This document shows, in pieces, positions 26,439 through 38,500 of a stretch of DNA of 64,000 nucleotides. This DNA comes from Apostichopus japonicus (lineage: Eukaryota > Echinodermata > Holothuroidea > Aspidochirotida > Stichopodidae). The notes beneath the pieces were generated by a model. It searched no databases and had not been told where the DNA came from. It saw only the letters and a list, made by a program, of their open reading frames with translations. The position numbers were made by a program, and so were the translations under genes. Numbering within the stretch: the first letter of the stretch is position 1; every line of letters starts with the position of its first letter. The DNA is taken from assembly GCF_037975245.1 (NCBI RefSeq), contig NC_092573.1, positions 17,864,265 through 17,928,264 on the forward strand, read 5' to 3'.

Positions 26439-27880
26439 TTTTCTCATTTTAACAAAATCACGCAAGTACAGGTTCCCCTAATCTTCCTCTTTGTACGCAA
26501 ATTGTCTAGTCGCTGTGTGTAATATTTTAATACTAACATTGCATAGGGGTCCTAAAATACTAAGTTGACATCTTTAAAAAAAAAAAGAAAAAAAAAGAAT
26601 ATACTCACGCGGTCAGGTAATCAAGGATGAAACAACCACTCTGAGTTAATTAACTTAATTATAGCAGAATTCCAGAACATAAATTTTAACGAATGAGCGT
26701 GTTCTCTAATTCACCTTTAATTCCGTCAAGCATATATGTAATCCATATTCAACGACGAAAGTAGCAGTTTTTACTCTCCTAGCGATCTAACCATAGAAAG
26801 GCACAATATCTTCAAACGCGAAAGAGAAAAATATTTCATCCGTCCGATTCCTCTGTCGATAAAATGACTCCCGTTAGACCGCATTCATCTATGTGTTGTA
26901 TTAATGGGTCAGTGCAATTATGTGGAAAAGAAACAGACTTTTTGACAGATTAAAACAAAACACACGCGAGAGAATTCAAACAAGCAAGTAGAGGTCGCTG
27001 GTCTAGAAGTGATTCAGACAGAATCTTGTGCCGGTGTGTCAAGAGAGAATACCCCCCCCCCCCCCCTTAGTTCATACTTATTGTACAATCGGGAATATTT
27101 TAATTAAGCTTGTAAAACCTCGGGAGATATTCGACACTCGTGTAGCATAGCTTAAACGACAGACACAATAGGTAGGCCTACGCTAATGGAATTTTGTCCC
27201 TGAAATATAGCAATATCTAGATTATACCTTCAGGATTTGAGACTAGAAAAAATAAATACTGTGTTCCTAGTAGAGTCACTTAATTACTTATTGTATGATT
27301 TGGTAGCAGTCCTATCAATCAATTGTCTGTACAGAAATAGAAATCAAAAGAAATTTAAAATTCCAACATAGTTAGCAGTAAACCAGACATAGTAGAAATT
27401 AAATCCGCCACAAGTCGTGAAATTCTACTCTAATCCTTCGCGGATGGTTTACACTAGTTTAGAACATCCCCTGGAAAAGTGAGGCTGGGAGGGGGTTCAA
27501 GAGAGTTCCAAACCAGCTACAAATCTAGATACAGTTATTATAAAATTGTGGACATAACAGTAAATTAAGATGTGGAATGTATCGACTTGACATGATTTGA
27601 TGAATGTCGTCTGAATCAGCTCCATCGCGATCAGGTGAGTTGTTTTTCTTGCATTGTGTACGGCTTACTGGTGCAGGGCAAGTTGGTAAACTTCAGTCAA
27701 ATTTCAAATCACGAGATATATGGATATAAAAGCATTCTTTCACATTTATAGGGATGTGGAAATACAGATATTACATCTAAATCATAGTATCATTTCTCAT
27801 TCAGAGTTTATGCAAAAATATACATAAAAACTATTAAAGTCTGGCTTTAATTTCGAGTCATGTTGTAACTTTGATATTGA
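26437..27880. other. AT-rich non-coding stretch, nothing recognised
   Basis: No exon supported. A C-run lies at about 27053-27067 and one TAGGCCTA palindrome at 27173-27180. Confidence 0.45.
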
Positions 27881-27884
27881 ATGT

Positions 27885-27972
27885 TGTGCTAGTATTATGC
27901 ATGATTGTTGCTATGATAATGCATGATTGATGTTATGATTATGTATGATTGATGTTATGATTATGCATGAGT
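27885..27972. repeat. short tandem repeat, about 4 copies
   Basis: Copies of a 22-24-bp unit built on ATGCATGATTGATGTTATGA follow each other with small indels. Confidence 0.8.
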
Positions 27973-28379
27973 GACCTTCTCTTGTTAGAGGACAGTGACG
28001 ACAAAAACGAGTGCTCGATACTTCTCATCTCTCCATCAGAGTTGATCACTTTCGGCTCTTGTCTGAATGCATCATGGTGTTTTGCGTCATCATTCTTCGC
28101 TTTTAGATCCAACATTCCGTTACATAAACATATCTGTTTGATGTCAAAGTGGCTGTGTTTATTGCTGTATGCGTCCATCGAGAGACAAACAATCATAAGA
28201 GGGTTAAAATGCATGGCATGGGGGTATATAGTATATCATGTCAATCCATCCTGCCCCCCCCCCCACCCCGCTCTGCTCCCTCTGGAAGCGAAGAAATGGG
28301 GATAATATGACATGGGAGAGTTGCAACCAAAACCAACCACTTCTGAGCAGGATTCAGGACGGTGGTTCTCACTTTCAAT

Positions 28380-28765
28380 CACATTGATTGTATCACATAC
28401 ATCACATACAATCAGATATGGTATTCTCATACCATGTAATGTAACAAAACTGCATTGATTGTATCACATACATCACATACAATCAGATATGGTATTTTCA
28501 TACCATGTAATGTAACAAAACTGCATTGATTGTATCACATACATCACATACAATCAGATATGGTATTCTCATACCATGTAATGTAACAAAATTGCATTGA
28601 TTGTATCACATACATCACATACAATCAGATATGGTATTCTCATACCATGTAATGTGTATCACATACATCACATGCAATCAGATATGGTATTCTCATACCA
28701 TGTAATGTGTATCACATACATCACTAATCAGATATGGTATTCTCATACCATGTAATGTAACAAAA
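28380..28765. repeat. 71-bp tandem repeat carrying two hairpins per unit
   Basis: CATGTAAT recurs at 28433, 28504, 28575 and 28646 (period 71), then at 28699 and 28749 where units are shortened. Each full unit has two inverted repeats: GATTGTAT...ATACAATC with a CACATACATCAC loop, and ATGGTAT-TCTC-ATACCAT. The shortened units lose the TAACAAAACTGCATTGATTG part and keep the second hairpin. Confidence 0.93.
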
Positions 28766-31332
28766 CTGCATTTGACATAACTGCAGGAAATGTTCTCGTA
28801 ATGACAATAATGCTCAGTATCTTTCTAGTTAAAGATAGTTATAGGCCAAAGGATGTAGCAACTGCGGAGAAGGGAAATATCGGCCCCAATGTAGTTTTGC
28901 ACTACTCTGGTATGCGAATGCATGAATCCTTGGATTTGAACACTCAAGATAAGCGCCCTGCCGTGTCTAGTATGTACTTTATGTGTATATAAATGAGATG
29001 ATTATTATTCTGTTTTGCCTTTTGCTTCAGCTAATGGTTTGCCCTGCAGGCACTCGTTTAGAAAACTAATCGATAAACTACTAGTTTATGGTGTTTTTGT
29101 GAGCTCTAAACATCTGTTGATTTAATTTAAGTAGTATACTGAAGTACTGTAACGAGTTAGGCTAAATTCATAACTAAATATGAAGGGTTATTTTTTGTTC
29201 TCTCGCAAAGTTCACAGCCTGCATGAGAATGTACAGAAAAAAATCATTTTGTATACAGATGAACATGCACGCCTATTTCTCTTTTTTTTTTACTAGTTTT
29301 TTTTATGAGAGTTAAAATATGGTCTATTTTGCCATCCTGGTCATTTTCAAAAGGGGTAGGCCATTGTCACTGTTTGGACTCAATGTAAACCAAAACTTTT
29401 GACACGATCAAAGATGTTTTGATAACTTTCACAGTTTAAGTCGAGAAAGTTTGCTGTATATAAATTATGAATCATGTTTCACGCTTTGTATATCAAGGGG
29501 AAAATTGCCATTATTCTTCCAAGCCTTAGAATTGCCCCATTTAGCACTAATAATGCCTCTATAGGCAGGAAAGGAGAGGGATTAAAATGTTTAGAAAGCA
29601 AACAAAAGCCAAGGTGATCCCCCTATTCATTGGTTTCATCTAGAAGCTCAACCTGAATGAAGGTTAGTAGGTCACTTAAAATTTAACTTTCTTCTTTTTA
29701 GCTAACTTTCAAACAATAGCAAGTAAAATTATACACAGTCGGTTTGTCTGAACTGTTAGACGAAGGTAATTAAAGGAAGCGTCCTTCCCATGTGGCAAGC
29801 CGCAAAATTTGTCTGATGAGGTTTCATTTAAAGTCTTTCAAAGAGATAAAGTAAGTTTTGGACTTCAGTTTCTTTCTCTGTTTAATTTCCAAGTAAATAA
29901 TTCTGTCAACTGAGAACCTTTTGTTTGACGTGATGTACAGGCAACACTAAATGAGGGTGGTGGCACCCTGTCAACTTCCCCCTCCTCCCTTTGGTCCTCT
30001 ATTCAAATTTGTAATCGTTACGAAGGCAACTTACGTCATCATCAATAATACAAGCGTATACATATTGCGTAACATGGGGGAGGGGAGGGAGGGGAGGGGA
30101 GGGCGGTGGAGGGGAGGGTAGGGAGGGGTGGGAGCCAACGAGAGAAGGGGTAAAGCTCCATTCTTTAACTGGATATCTTAATATGCTACGTGTTAATTTC
30201 CAGGTGCTTAAATTAATGCGCTTTTATGTACTTTGCAATTATCCCCTCCTACTTACTTTAATAGCGTGTTTGACCTGGATCATTAACGAGTCAAACGAGA
30301 GCTTGCCTAAGGGTATATATCCTTTATTTTAATGTTTGACCATTATCCTCAATTACTCTTTTAATTTGCCAGTTGCACGCTTTTTTTTCATGGCAAAGCG
30401 GGTTATGAAGCGAGGGATTGGCGAAAACCATTGGAAAAATCTAAACGAAACCCCCCTTCCTCCCCTCTCCCACTTTCCCATTTACACATTTACCTCCCCC
30501 CTCGGCTAATGGTACAGTCACTGCTGGTTGCATTTCAGAATACCGTTCTGCATTAAACAGTTCTTGTCCGTCCAGGACTCAGTCCGTGTTTGCAAAACAT
30601 CCGTCTTGTTGCTATGGATTTGGTCTAATTGGTTGCTATGGATTTGGTCTAAACCAGAGCTGTAGATAGCCAGCTCTGCGTGATATATGTAAAGTACGCC
30701 CTCTTTTTTTTCTGCTACTGTGCGTGATGTTGGGAGTCTAGCGCTATCTAATTCCGGCACATCATTTGAATCCACGCTAGCTTATTAATACCGGGAGCCC
30801 ATATAGGGGTTGGCAAGGTAGAGAATGTGACCACTTTCTAAGTATACTATGTTTTCGAATGAACGTAACTGGAGGCCCGCCGGGCTTCCCCAATTTTTGA
30901 GGTAGAACTATTCTTCTCAGCTATGATATACCCCATGGGAGCCCGGTCTATATGGTTGCCTTGTTTAACCTTCTTGCACCAACTGAACCTCAGAAAGTTA
31001 ATTTTGTTTGGCCCCTCAGATTTGTCCGTACCAGTCTGAATGTGAGGTTAACCGAGTCGTTTGGGATATTATATAGTAGAGAATTGGCCGGTAGGTAGAA
31101 GGGAGGGTTAGGATTAGGACAGGTAGGGTTTGTATTCGTATATATGTTTTACTTAATATACTAACGCTTTGTTGGTGTGGAAATACCCTTGGTTTTTCTT
31201 TACTGCCGAAGTCGAACTGTATCCATGACTAACAGTAATACTTTCAATCAGCGTAATACTTCAATCAACTACATACTTCAATCAACTACATACTTCAATT
31301 ACTTCAACTACTACATATATAGTATAGGCCTA
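28766..31332. other. non-coding stretch with a G-rich tract, no gene recognised
   Basis: No exon supported. A duplicated ATGGATTTGGTCTAA lies at 30613-30650 and a short TACTTCAATCAACTACA repeat at 31260-31300. The G tract is listed separately. Confidence 0.4.
30076..30132 (+). other. G-quadruplex-prone tract
   Basis: At least ten runs of three or more G are separated by single A, T or short spacers, well over the four runs needed for an intramolecular quadruplex. No nearby gene gives it a role. Confidence 0.6.
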
Positions 31333-31441
31333 TCTATATATATCTATATATATAGACATATATATAAAGATATATATATATATATATGTGTGTGTGTGCG
31401 TTTGTATATATACGGTTTATATATATATATATATATATATA
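31333..31441. repeat. (TA)n-rich microsatellite
   Basis: TA tract with GA, CA and TG interruptions. It is the insertion site of the 2.2-kb TIR element that follows. Confidence 0.9.
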
Positions 31442-33658
31442 CAGGTGCGTATCCAGGGGGGGGCGTTGGGGGCGCGCGCCCCCCGGGTAAGAAAAAGAGG
31501 AGAGAAAAAAAAGAGAAGAAAAAAGGAAAAAAGAGGGGAAAAAAGAGGAGGAGGAGAGGAAAGAAGGGAAAAGAAAAAGAAGAAAAAGAGAAAAAGGAGA
31601 AAAGGAGGGAGTAAAAGAAAAACGCCAAGACACCGGGGAGAGAAAGAGGAACAGTGACATCATTACAGCGCTGAAGGGTAGCCAGTGACGGATCAATGAT
31701 TTCGTAAAAGTGTGACTCACCCTACCCCTTACACCGACAACTCCATTTTTTGACGTTTCCATTTTCCTCTCTCACTAATGATCTATATATGTACTATATA
31801 TGGTCTATCATAACGCGTGTGTAGAATTGTGCTATGAAACCAACTGTGGCTGGTCTCGAACTCGACCGTGTCGTCGGGGAACATGACGCATTTTGGGATG
31901 GGGGCGACCGCCCGCCCCCCCCCCCCCCCCCATTCAGCATTTTTTTAAATGATATCGCTAAGTAATTTCAAAATAGAAAGTGCTTAGAGGCAACTTACAA
32001 GGCCTGGGAAGTGTCATTTCCAGCGATCTGGGAGACATTTTCGGCCAAAATTTGCTTGTACGCTTCGCGCTAACAAATGGTCTTGGGTAGTGCCATTTCC
32101 AGCGATCAAGGAGGCATTTTCGGCCAAAATTTTCTTGTACGCTTCGCGCCAACCTATGGTGGCGCTACGCTTAGATAATTTGCCTACAGGCTTCGCCCCT
32201 CCCTTGGCAAATTCCTCGCTACGCGCCTGTTCGAATTTGTAACGCAAACAGCAGATATCACATCATATCAGTGAGCATGAAAATGGCGTTCCAGGATGAA
32301 AAGCCTCAAAACTGTCCGAAAAATAACCAAAAATTTTCGCGCGCGAAGCGCGCGTCCAACGTGTTCATGTCAATATCATATAAGCAAGCATCCAACATTA
32401 CATCGCATGCCATCATGTACCGTACGGTCCGTTCAAATTGCGCAGTATTTCGCGGGATGATAATGTAAACAACGACATGTCTCATGTAGATGTATAAAAA
32501 GCATGGAGGTCCAATTATGTCAAAACTCTCTTTTACATTAGTAATGGCGAATTAGGGGCTGCACCCCCGCCGCGCAGTGGCGGAGCGTCCATACGGTCGG
32601 GGGGGGGGGGGGTGGATGCCCCCCCCCCCCCTGACGGACTCAAATGGACTGCTGGCGCCTTTTTCAGCTCTTTACCACTTTTTACTTATTCTAGATTATT
32701 AACTTTTTTATTGCGCTCTCATCTACTTATTGACATTTCTCACATTTTGTTGCTGTCATTTGGCGATGACACCTTATTCTTCGTTTATCTGCAAATTAGC
32801 CAGGCCCGGAAAGGGTCATTTCCGGCGATCTAGGGAGTATCTTTATTCAAACATTTTCTGTACGCTACGCGCCAACCAGTGGTGGCGCTCCGCTTAGATA
32901 GTGTCGAAAGCGCTCCTACAGACCATTCTCGCCACTCCTGACCAATACCCCTAGCTCCGCCACTGCCGCCGCGCCTCCTACGCCTATGTGTGTAGTGTTC
33001 GCTCTCGGAAATATCTGCTATTTTTTCATTTCCTTCAACCAAGTTTTATAATAGCCGTTATAAGAGGTTTTAATGTTTGTACACCAATAAATTAACTGTG
33101 TCGGAATTTTCGAAAATTTCTGACCAACATTCTGCATCACACTTCCCTCTAATCGTGCAATTTTGACCGGTCTGTTAGGGGTTCAAGGAAGTTTTTCTAT
33201 ATTGGTTGTCCATAGATGAAATTTTGTACAACATTATGGGTATGTTTTCAAGTGAGTTTATTCACGAGAAATGTGAATTTTCAAATTCTGAACAAATATG
33301 GGGCTTAAAACCTTGAAAAGTGGGGCTGACGGGTATTGCGGGCCGCGACGTAGAATCACCTACAAAAGCAAAGATCCACAGGACATGCGATGAGGTCGAA
33401 CATGATGTGTGCCGGGTTGACAAACTTCAAAAAGGTTATGGATGGAAAAAAAAACCTATTAGGAAATACCTGGTTCTCAGGCAAAAAGTGTACATCTGGT
33501 TGGTCATTTCAAGCCCGAGAAGTGCCGTTTCCGGTGATCTGGGGGGGGGGGGGGTTTCAAAACAAGAAATTTTCTTGTACGCTGCGCGCCAACCGATGGT
33601 GGCGCTCCGCTTAGATAGTAATTCGCGCCCCCCGGGTTTGAAAATCCTGGATACGCGC

Positions 33659-33661
<3 letters not shown>
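31442..33661 (+). mobile_element. non-autonomous TIR DNA transposon, copy A (CAGGTGCGTATCC family)
   Basis: The left end is CAGGTGCGTATCCAGG and the right end CCTGGATACGCGCCTG, imperfect TIRs (one difference in 16). It lies inside (TA)n, so its target duplication (perhaps ATATA) cannot be proven. Next to the left TIR are GCGCGCGCCCCCCGGGTAAG and a 150-bp purine tract (31494-31645). Modules with CGCGCCAACC and GGTGGCGCTCCGCTTAGATA occur several times inside. No transposase frame exists; the Lys/Arg- and Phe/Ser-rich ORFs come from the purine tract. Removing the nested MITE and its duplication leaves about 1,821 bp, close to copy D (1,825 bp), so this is about full length. One 70-bp module is duplicated at 32019-32157. 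Confidence 0.85.
32575..32965. mobile_element. 391-bp hAT-like MITE nested in copy A
   Basis: The TIRs are CAGTGGCGGAGC and GCTCCGCCACTG. CCGCCGCG flanks both sides (32567-32574 and 32966-32973), a perfect 8-bp target duplication. Copy D keeps the empty site, running from CTGCAGCCCCCGCCTCCTAC into the same downstream sequence. There is no transposase. The interior contains the same CGCGCCAACC / GGTGGCGCTCCGCTTAGATA module as its host, so the two families share parts. Confidence 0.9.
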
Positions 33662-33722
<61 letters not shown>

Positions 33723-33758
33723 GACATATATATATAGATATATATATAGACATATATA
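33662..33758. repeat. (TA)n microsatellite
   Basis: TA tract with TAGA and CATA interruptions between two transposon pieces. It is probably the right half of the tract into which copy A inserted. Confidence 0.9.
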
Positions 33759-33816
33759 CAGGGGCGGCGATTTGTTTCAAATATTGGTGGGGGGGGGGGG
33801 GTCATTTGCTTGGGTA
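33759..33816 (+). mobile_element. transposon end fragment, CAGGGGCGGCGATTT type
   Basis: CAGGGGCGGCGATTTGTTTC and the following AAATATTGG, G-run and TCATTTGCTTGGGT match 47509-47568. Both places continue with a CAGGCGCGTA end, so the two pieces move or were copied together. Confidence 0.65.
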
Positions 33817-34044
33817 CAGGCGCGTATCCACGATTTTCTAACCGGGGGGCGGGGCGAATTACTCTCAAAGCGGAGCGCCACCATTGGTTGGCGCGCAGCG
33901 TACAAGAAAATTTCTGGTTTTGATAGCCCCCCAGATCACCGGAAATGGCACTTCTAGGGCTTGAAAATGACCAACCAGATGTAAACTTTTTCCTGAGAAC
34001 CAAGTTTCTCCCAAAAGTTTTTTTCATCCATATCCTTTTGCAAG
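33817..34044 (-). mobile_element. CAGGTGCGTATCC-family fragment, copy B (inverted)
   Basis: Starting with CAGGCGCGTATCCACG, this is the reverse complement of the right-hand 230 bp or so of copy A (33430-33661). It includes GCGGAGCGCCACCATTGGTT and the segment resembling CATTTCCGGTGATCTGG in reverse. The other end is missing, so it is a truncated copy. Confidence 0.8.
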
Positions 34045-34400
34045 AGTGGCCACTGCGCATCTGGCTGTCTTATAAACTATGAAAGTTTATATTGTCCATC
34101 AGTTCAGTTCGTCAAATGTATTTAAGTCCAGATATTGGACAATAAACAAGAACCATCCTACTGCCAAAAAAACTTTTAAAAAAACTACTTTAAAAGAGCG
34201 CTATATTTTTGTCTTTCTGATATAATATGTAAAAGAACCTGTAAAAGAATTCAAACAGGAAACAACATCTGCTGATAATATGATATCATCTGAAAATGAT
34301 GAAACTGGCAAAACATTGCCCCAGATCGCAACTACGGACCTTCAATTGTTCAAAAATATCTCAAAGGGGGAGGGGGACACCCCCTTCCCTTAGACCCTCT
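34045..34400. other. short unique spacer between transposon copies
   Basis: AT-rich sequence without matches to the neighbouring elements and without an ORF of note. Confidence 0.4.
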
Positions 34401-35360
34401 CACCCAGGGGGGCGTTGGGGGCGCGCGCCCCCCGGGTAAGGAAACGAGGAGAGAAAAAAAGAGAAGAAAAAAGGGAAAAAGAGAGGGAAAAAAGAAAAGG
34501 AGGAGAGGAAGGTAGGGAAAAGAAAAAGAAGAAAGAGAGAAAAAGGAGAAAAGAGGGAGTAGAAGATAAACGCCAAGACCACGGGAAGAGAAAGAGGAAC
34601 AGTCATAAGCACAGCGCTGATCCATATTATATACACAGTGTAGCCAGTGACAGATCGAGGATTACGGAGGGGACGTGCGCCTCACCCTACCCCTAACACC
34701 GACAACTCCATTTTTTGACGTTCCATTTTTCTCTCTCACTAATGTTTCTATATATATATACTATATATGGTCTATGATAAAGCGTGTGTGTATGAACGCC
34801 TTAAAACAATTATGCTATGGAACCAACTGTGGCTGGTCTTGAACTCGACCGATTCGTCGGGGAAATGACGCATTTCGGGAAGGGGGCGACCGCCCCCCCC
34901 CCGAGCCAATTTTCTTTATGATATCGCTAGTAATTTCAAAATAGACAATGATTAGATGCAACTTACAAGGCATGGGAAGTGTCATTTCCAGCGACATGGG
35001 AGGCATTTTCGGCCAAAATGTTCTTGTACGCTCCGCGCCAACTCATTATGGCGCTACGCTTAGATAGTTTGCCTACAGGCTTCGCCCCTCCCTTGGCAAA
35101 TTACTCGCTACACGCCTGTTCGAATTTGTAAAGCAAAGAGCAGATATCACACCATATCAGTGAGCATGAAAATGCATGTTCCATGGATGAATAGCCTCAA
35201 AACTGTCTATGTGTGTAATCAGAGGCGTAGGAGCCCAATTGGATTTGTGGGCTGTAACGACTTGCCCGAAAAATATAACCAACATTTTTCGCGCGCGTTC
35301 AACATCTTAATGTCAATATCATATAAGCAAGCATCGGTCATTACATCGCATGGCATCGTG
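34401..35360 (+). mobile_element. CAGGTGCGTATCC-family fragment, copy C (left half)
   Basis: From GGGGGGCGTTGGGGGCGCGC onward it follows the left half of copies A and D through the purine tract (34437-34575), the GACAACTCCATTTTTTGACG stretch, the CGCGCCAACTCATTATGGCG module and TCAATATCATATAAGCAAGC. The outermost TIR bases are missing and the homology stops near 35360. Confidence 0.82.
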
Positions 35361-35551
35361 TAGATGAACCATCTATTATCCCTGTCATTGATCTTCAAGA
35401 CAGACAAATTGTTCATATAGACATTGACCTGGAGGTGGTTCCCACAGAGGATGATGAAGAAGCATACTTGTATCAATTGATTGTTAAGCAGAGAATGCTC
35501 CCGAACACTCATATTAAAGGAATAATGAAGACAACTTATATTATTTATTAA
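35360..35551 (+). other. unidentified open fragment just after copy C
   Basis: The frame starting GTA at 35360 and ending at TAA 35549-35551 reads with protein-like composition (PSIIPVIDLQDRQIVHIDID, then an acidic run). It is open upstream into the transposon, has no own ATG and no clear splice acceptor. The first residues recall the N-terminal domains of copper amine oxidases, but only weakly and from memory. It could be an exon remnant, a piece of an unknown mobile element, or chance. Confidence 0.2.
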
Positions 35552-38500
35552 CTTCAAAACTATCTAATACTCAAATTTTAAGTTAATCGCTACCCATATG
35601 ACTGAATATGCTGGCTTTGAAAATAAGCTCCCAAACCCTCGCCACAGAACACTGTGTGCCGTCATTGATTATGTAATACCCTTAAAGTTGCATATCGATG
35701 ATGTCAGAGTTGAATAACTCTCTTTGAAGCGGCAACATTAATAGACCTTTCAGTTCATTTTCCTTACATTTAGATTACGTTTGGAAGTAGTTTCAATCCG
35801 GTCAAGACAGTTAGGGGCGGGGGAGGGGAATAGTTTAGCTTTGTTAGTAATCATTGTACATTACTCCTCATTGGTATGAGATACATTTGTGTTTTGATTT
35901 AATGAAAGTTAATGAGAAAGTTCTGTGTTAACATGCTATCAACTGTCTAACTCTAGGCTAAAGTTCCTTGACATGATAAAAACTTTGTAAGACAGAGAGA
36001 TTTGAAGAAGGTTTAATCTCGGTATAAAAGTGTATGGTTCTGAACTCTGAATATATTTTTGACTATTATTCTAACTGTATCTTGCTAGGCTCTTAGGGAT
36101 ATAGAGAACGTAGGATTTAATTCACCATGGGTTCTGATTGATTTCTAAGAAGTTACTTTACATCACAGCTGGTACCCGATCTTGAAGTAGTTGCATTTTG
36201 TGTTCACTTTTGAGCTTGTTTTATTTGCTATGTCCATACACTGTGTGTAGGTTCTCTTAAGATATTTCCTATTAGGGGTTAGAAGTTCATGCAATCTTTT
36301 GGCATAAGCTTCTTCCTCTGCTGCATGGGACCATGAACATACCTGTTGTATCTATCATTTAGATTTCCAAATCAGTTGATAGTTTAAAGGGTGTGAAGAA
36401 TCGCGCACTAAGGAACGTCTCATGCCGGTAATCTGACCTAGTTTCGAATGAGGTGTAACAGAAGTGTTAGAGTGTTAAAGTGTTGGACACCACCATCGAT
36501 CCCAGAATTACACACACAGCTTGCTACTGTCGGTAATTAGACACTAGTGTACAGTCAATACATACAGCTACGGTCAATACCCACAACACAGTGTACATAG
36601 CAGCGAGGACATCTCAGGTCTAGATGAAAGATAACAAGGTATCACGTTTCATTACTGTCTGCATTTTGTAGCGACAACGTCATTTGCAAGCAACGGAAAG
36701 TTAACTTTTTTCAGAGCCCGGCACGCGGTTTGGGGCAAGTCTTCAATGCCTTTAATTGTATTTTCTGCCCATATTTATATTTCCTTGTGATTTAAATAGT
36801 GAAAGTGGTTACATCTTTGTTGTTTTAACCAGTAAAATGCAAAGTTGTGTACTATTGGTAATCCTTTAACTCTTTCTACAGTATTACTGATTGTTGTCCC
36901 TTCAAACATAACGTTTTTAAAACATTTTGAGAAGGGCATAGAAATGTTATTGAATAATGGTATTGTAAAACGTTATTTATAACACTTTTTAGATATCATA
37001 TTCAAACATAAAAACGTTTTAATAACATTGTCGTAATATTTTTTATAAAATATTTTCTACAAACATGAAAATGTTTTGAAAACGTTTAGAGGAAGGCATC
37101 AAGAAGCTTAAAAAATAGAAAATATATCTATACTGTGAATGCTAGAATCTTAAATCAGTATAATTGTGTTCTCCAATACATCGCAGTTGTTAAAGTGATA
37201 TATATACCATATCTGCTATTGCTATTCATGATATAGGTATGCTTGATTATTGCAATTAATTGTCATGCGAAGTTGATTGTTTCTATTATTATTTTATAAT
37301 TTTCTTTCATGAAATTTCGCATTATTCCAAATTTTCCACATTTGAATAAATAGTTTTCCAATAACAACCTAGCTGGTAATTTGTCACTTTCTTTCTGATG
37401 TCTTTGTGTCAATTTGTGATGTTACAAAAACAAAGGGAATAAACAGACAAGATACAAGTCAAATATGCGTGGTGTTAAAATATACTTAAAGATCACAGTA
37501 CTTCCTTGTTCATTTCATTAATTTTAAAGAGCAACCACCGATTTCTCCACTATATTCCAGAGCATCGAATACCCTCCAACCCTTCTAGCATTGGCCATCT
37601 CATTCATGCAAACTGCATTCCCTTTAAATTGACCTTTCATTCCAACATGCCTGTCACCTTCAATCTTTGTGAATTACTAAATAATGCAGAAGTAAAATTT
37701 CCCCAATCAAACATAGATGCCTAAGACATTTGTTTGCAGTTTATCCAGAGATATGAACTAACTGATGGTCACTCTGGAAGGCTGTTCTATGATAGCATAG
37801 TGTGTTGATAAGTTGTAAGTTAGTGTAGTAATAGATTTTTGAAGAGCCTACTTAGTGTGCAATTTTCAGAGTTTTGACGAGTAAATCAGTGAGCAAAACG
37901 ACAATTTTCAGAGTTCTACAAAGTGCAAAACGACAATTTTCAACGACAAATATCAGAATGACTGAAGGTGTTCAAAGACTTTCTAGCAATGTTTTGGTGC
38001 ATGAGCATGAAGATTCCGCATGAGAGTTGGCATATTGATTGGGAATTAATCAGTGGGTGTGCAAATGAAGGGGGAGGGGTCCACCACCTAGGAATGTCAG
38101 ACAGGTGAAATGGTTCACTCGAGGGTATTTTGCATTCAGCCGGGGAGGAATTGGTATTTTACTACGGGAGACGACTCCTCTCAATATTTTTAAAATTGCA
38201 CAAAGCATTTTATAAGAAAAATCTAGCTTTAAGGGCTAGTTATGAAAACCTGATTCATAGTTTAACTATGCCTAAGAATGCACCATATACGTCTAGTTTT
38301 CCCCATTACATAGGACACAGGTTAGGTTAGCCGGTGGCCTACACAATGAATGAACACTATCTGCTTTGACTTATGTTTAAGAATTATAAACAGTGTTAAT
38401 ATATTTCCTCCAAATATTTCACACAGCGAAACATGATCCAAGAAAGACGTTAACTATGAGAAAGTTGATTAAATATAGTTGTATGAAGCATCTTTTACAA

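Noticed and set aside
31177-31762. Lys/Glu/Arg-rich and Phe/Ser-rich ORFs of 90-145 residues on both strands
   Set aside because: They are translations of (TA)n and of the purine tract of the TIR element; the same pattern recurs in copies C and D.
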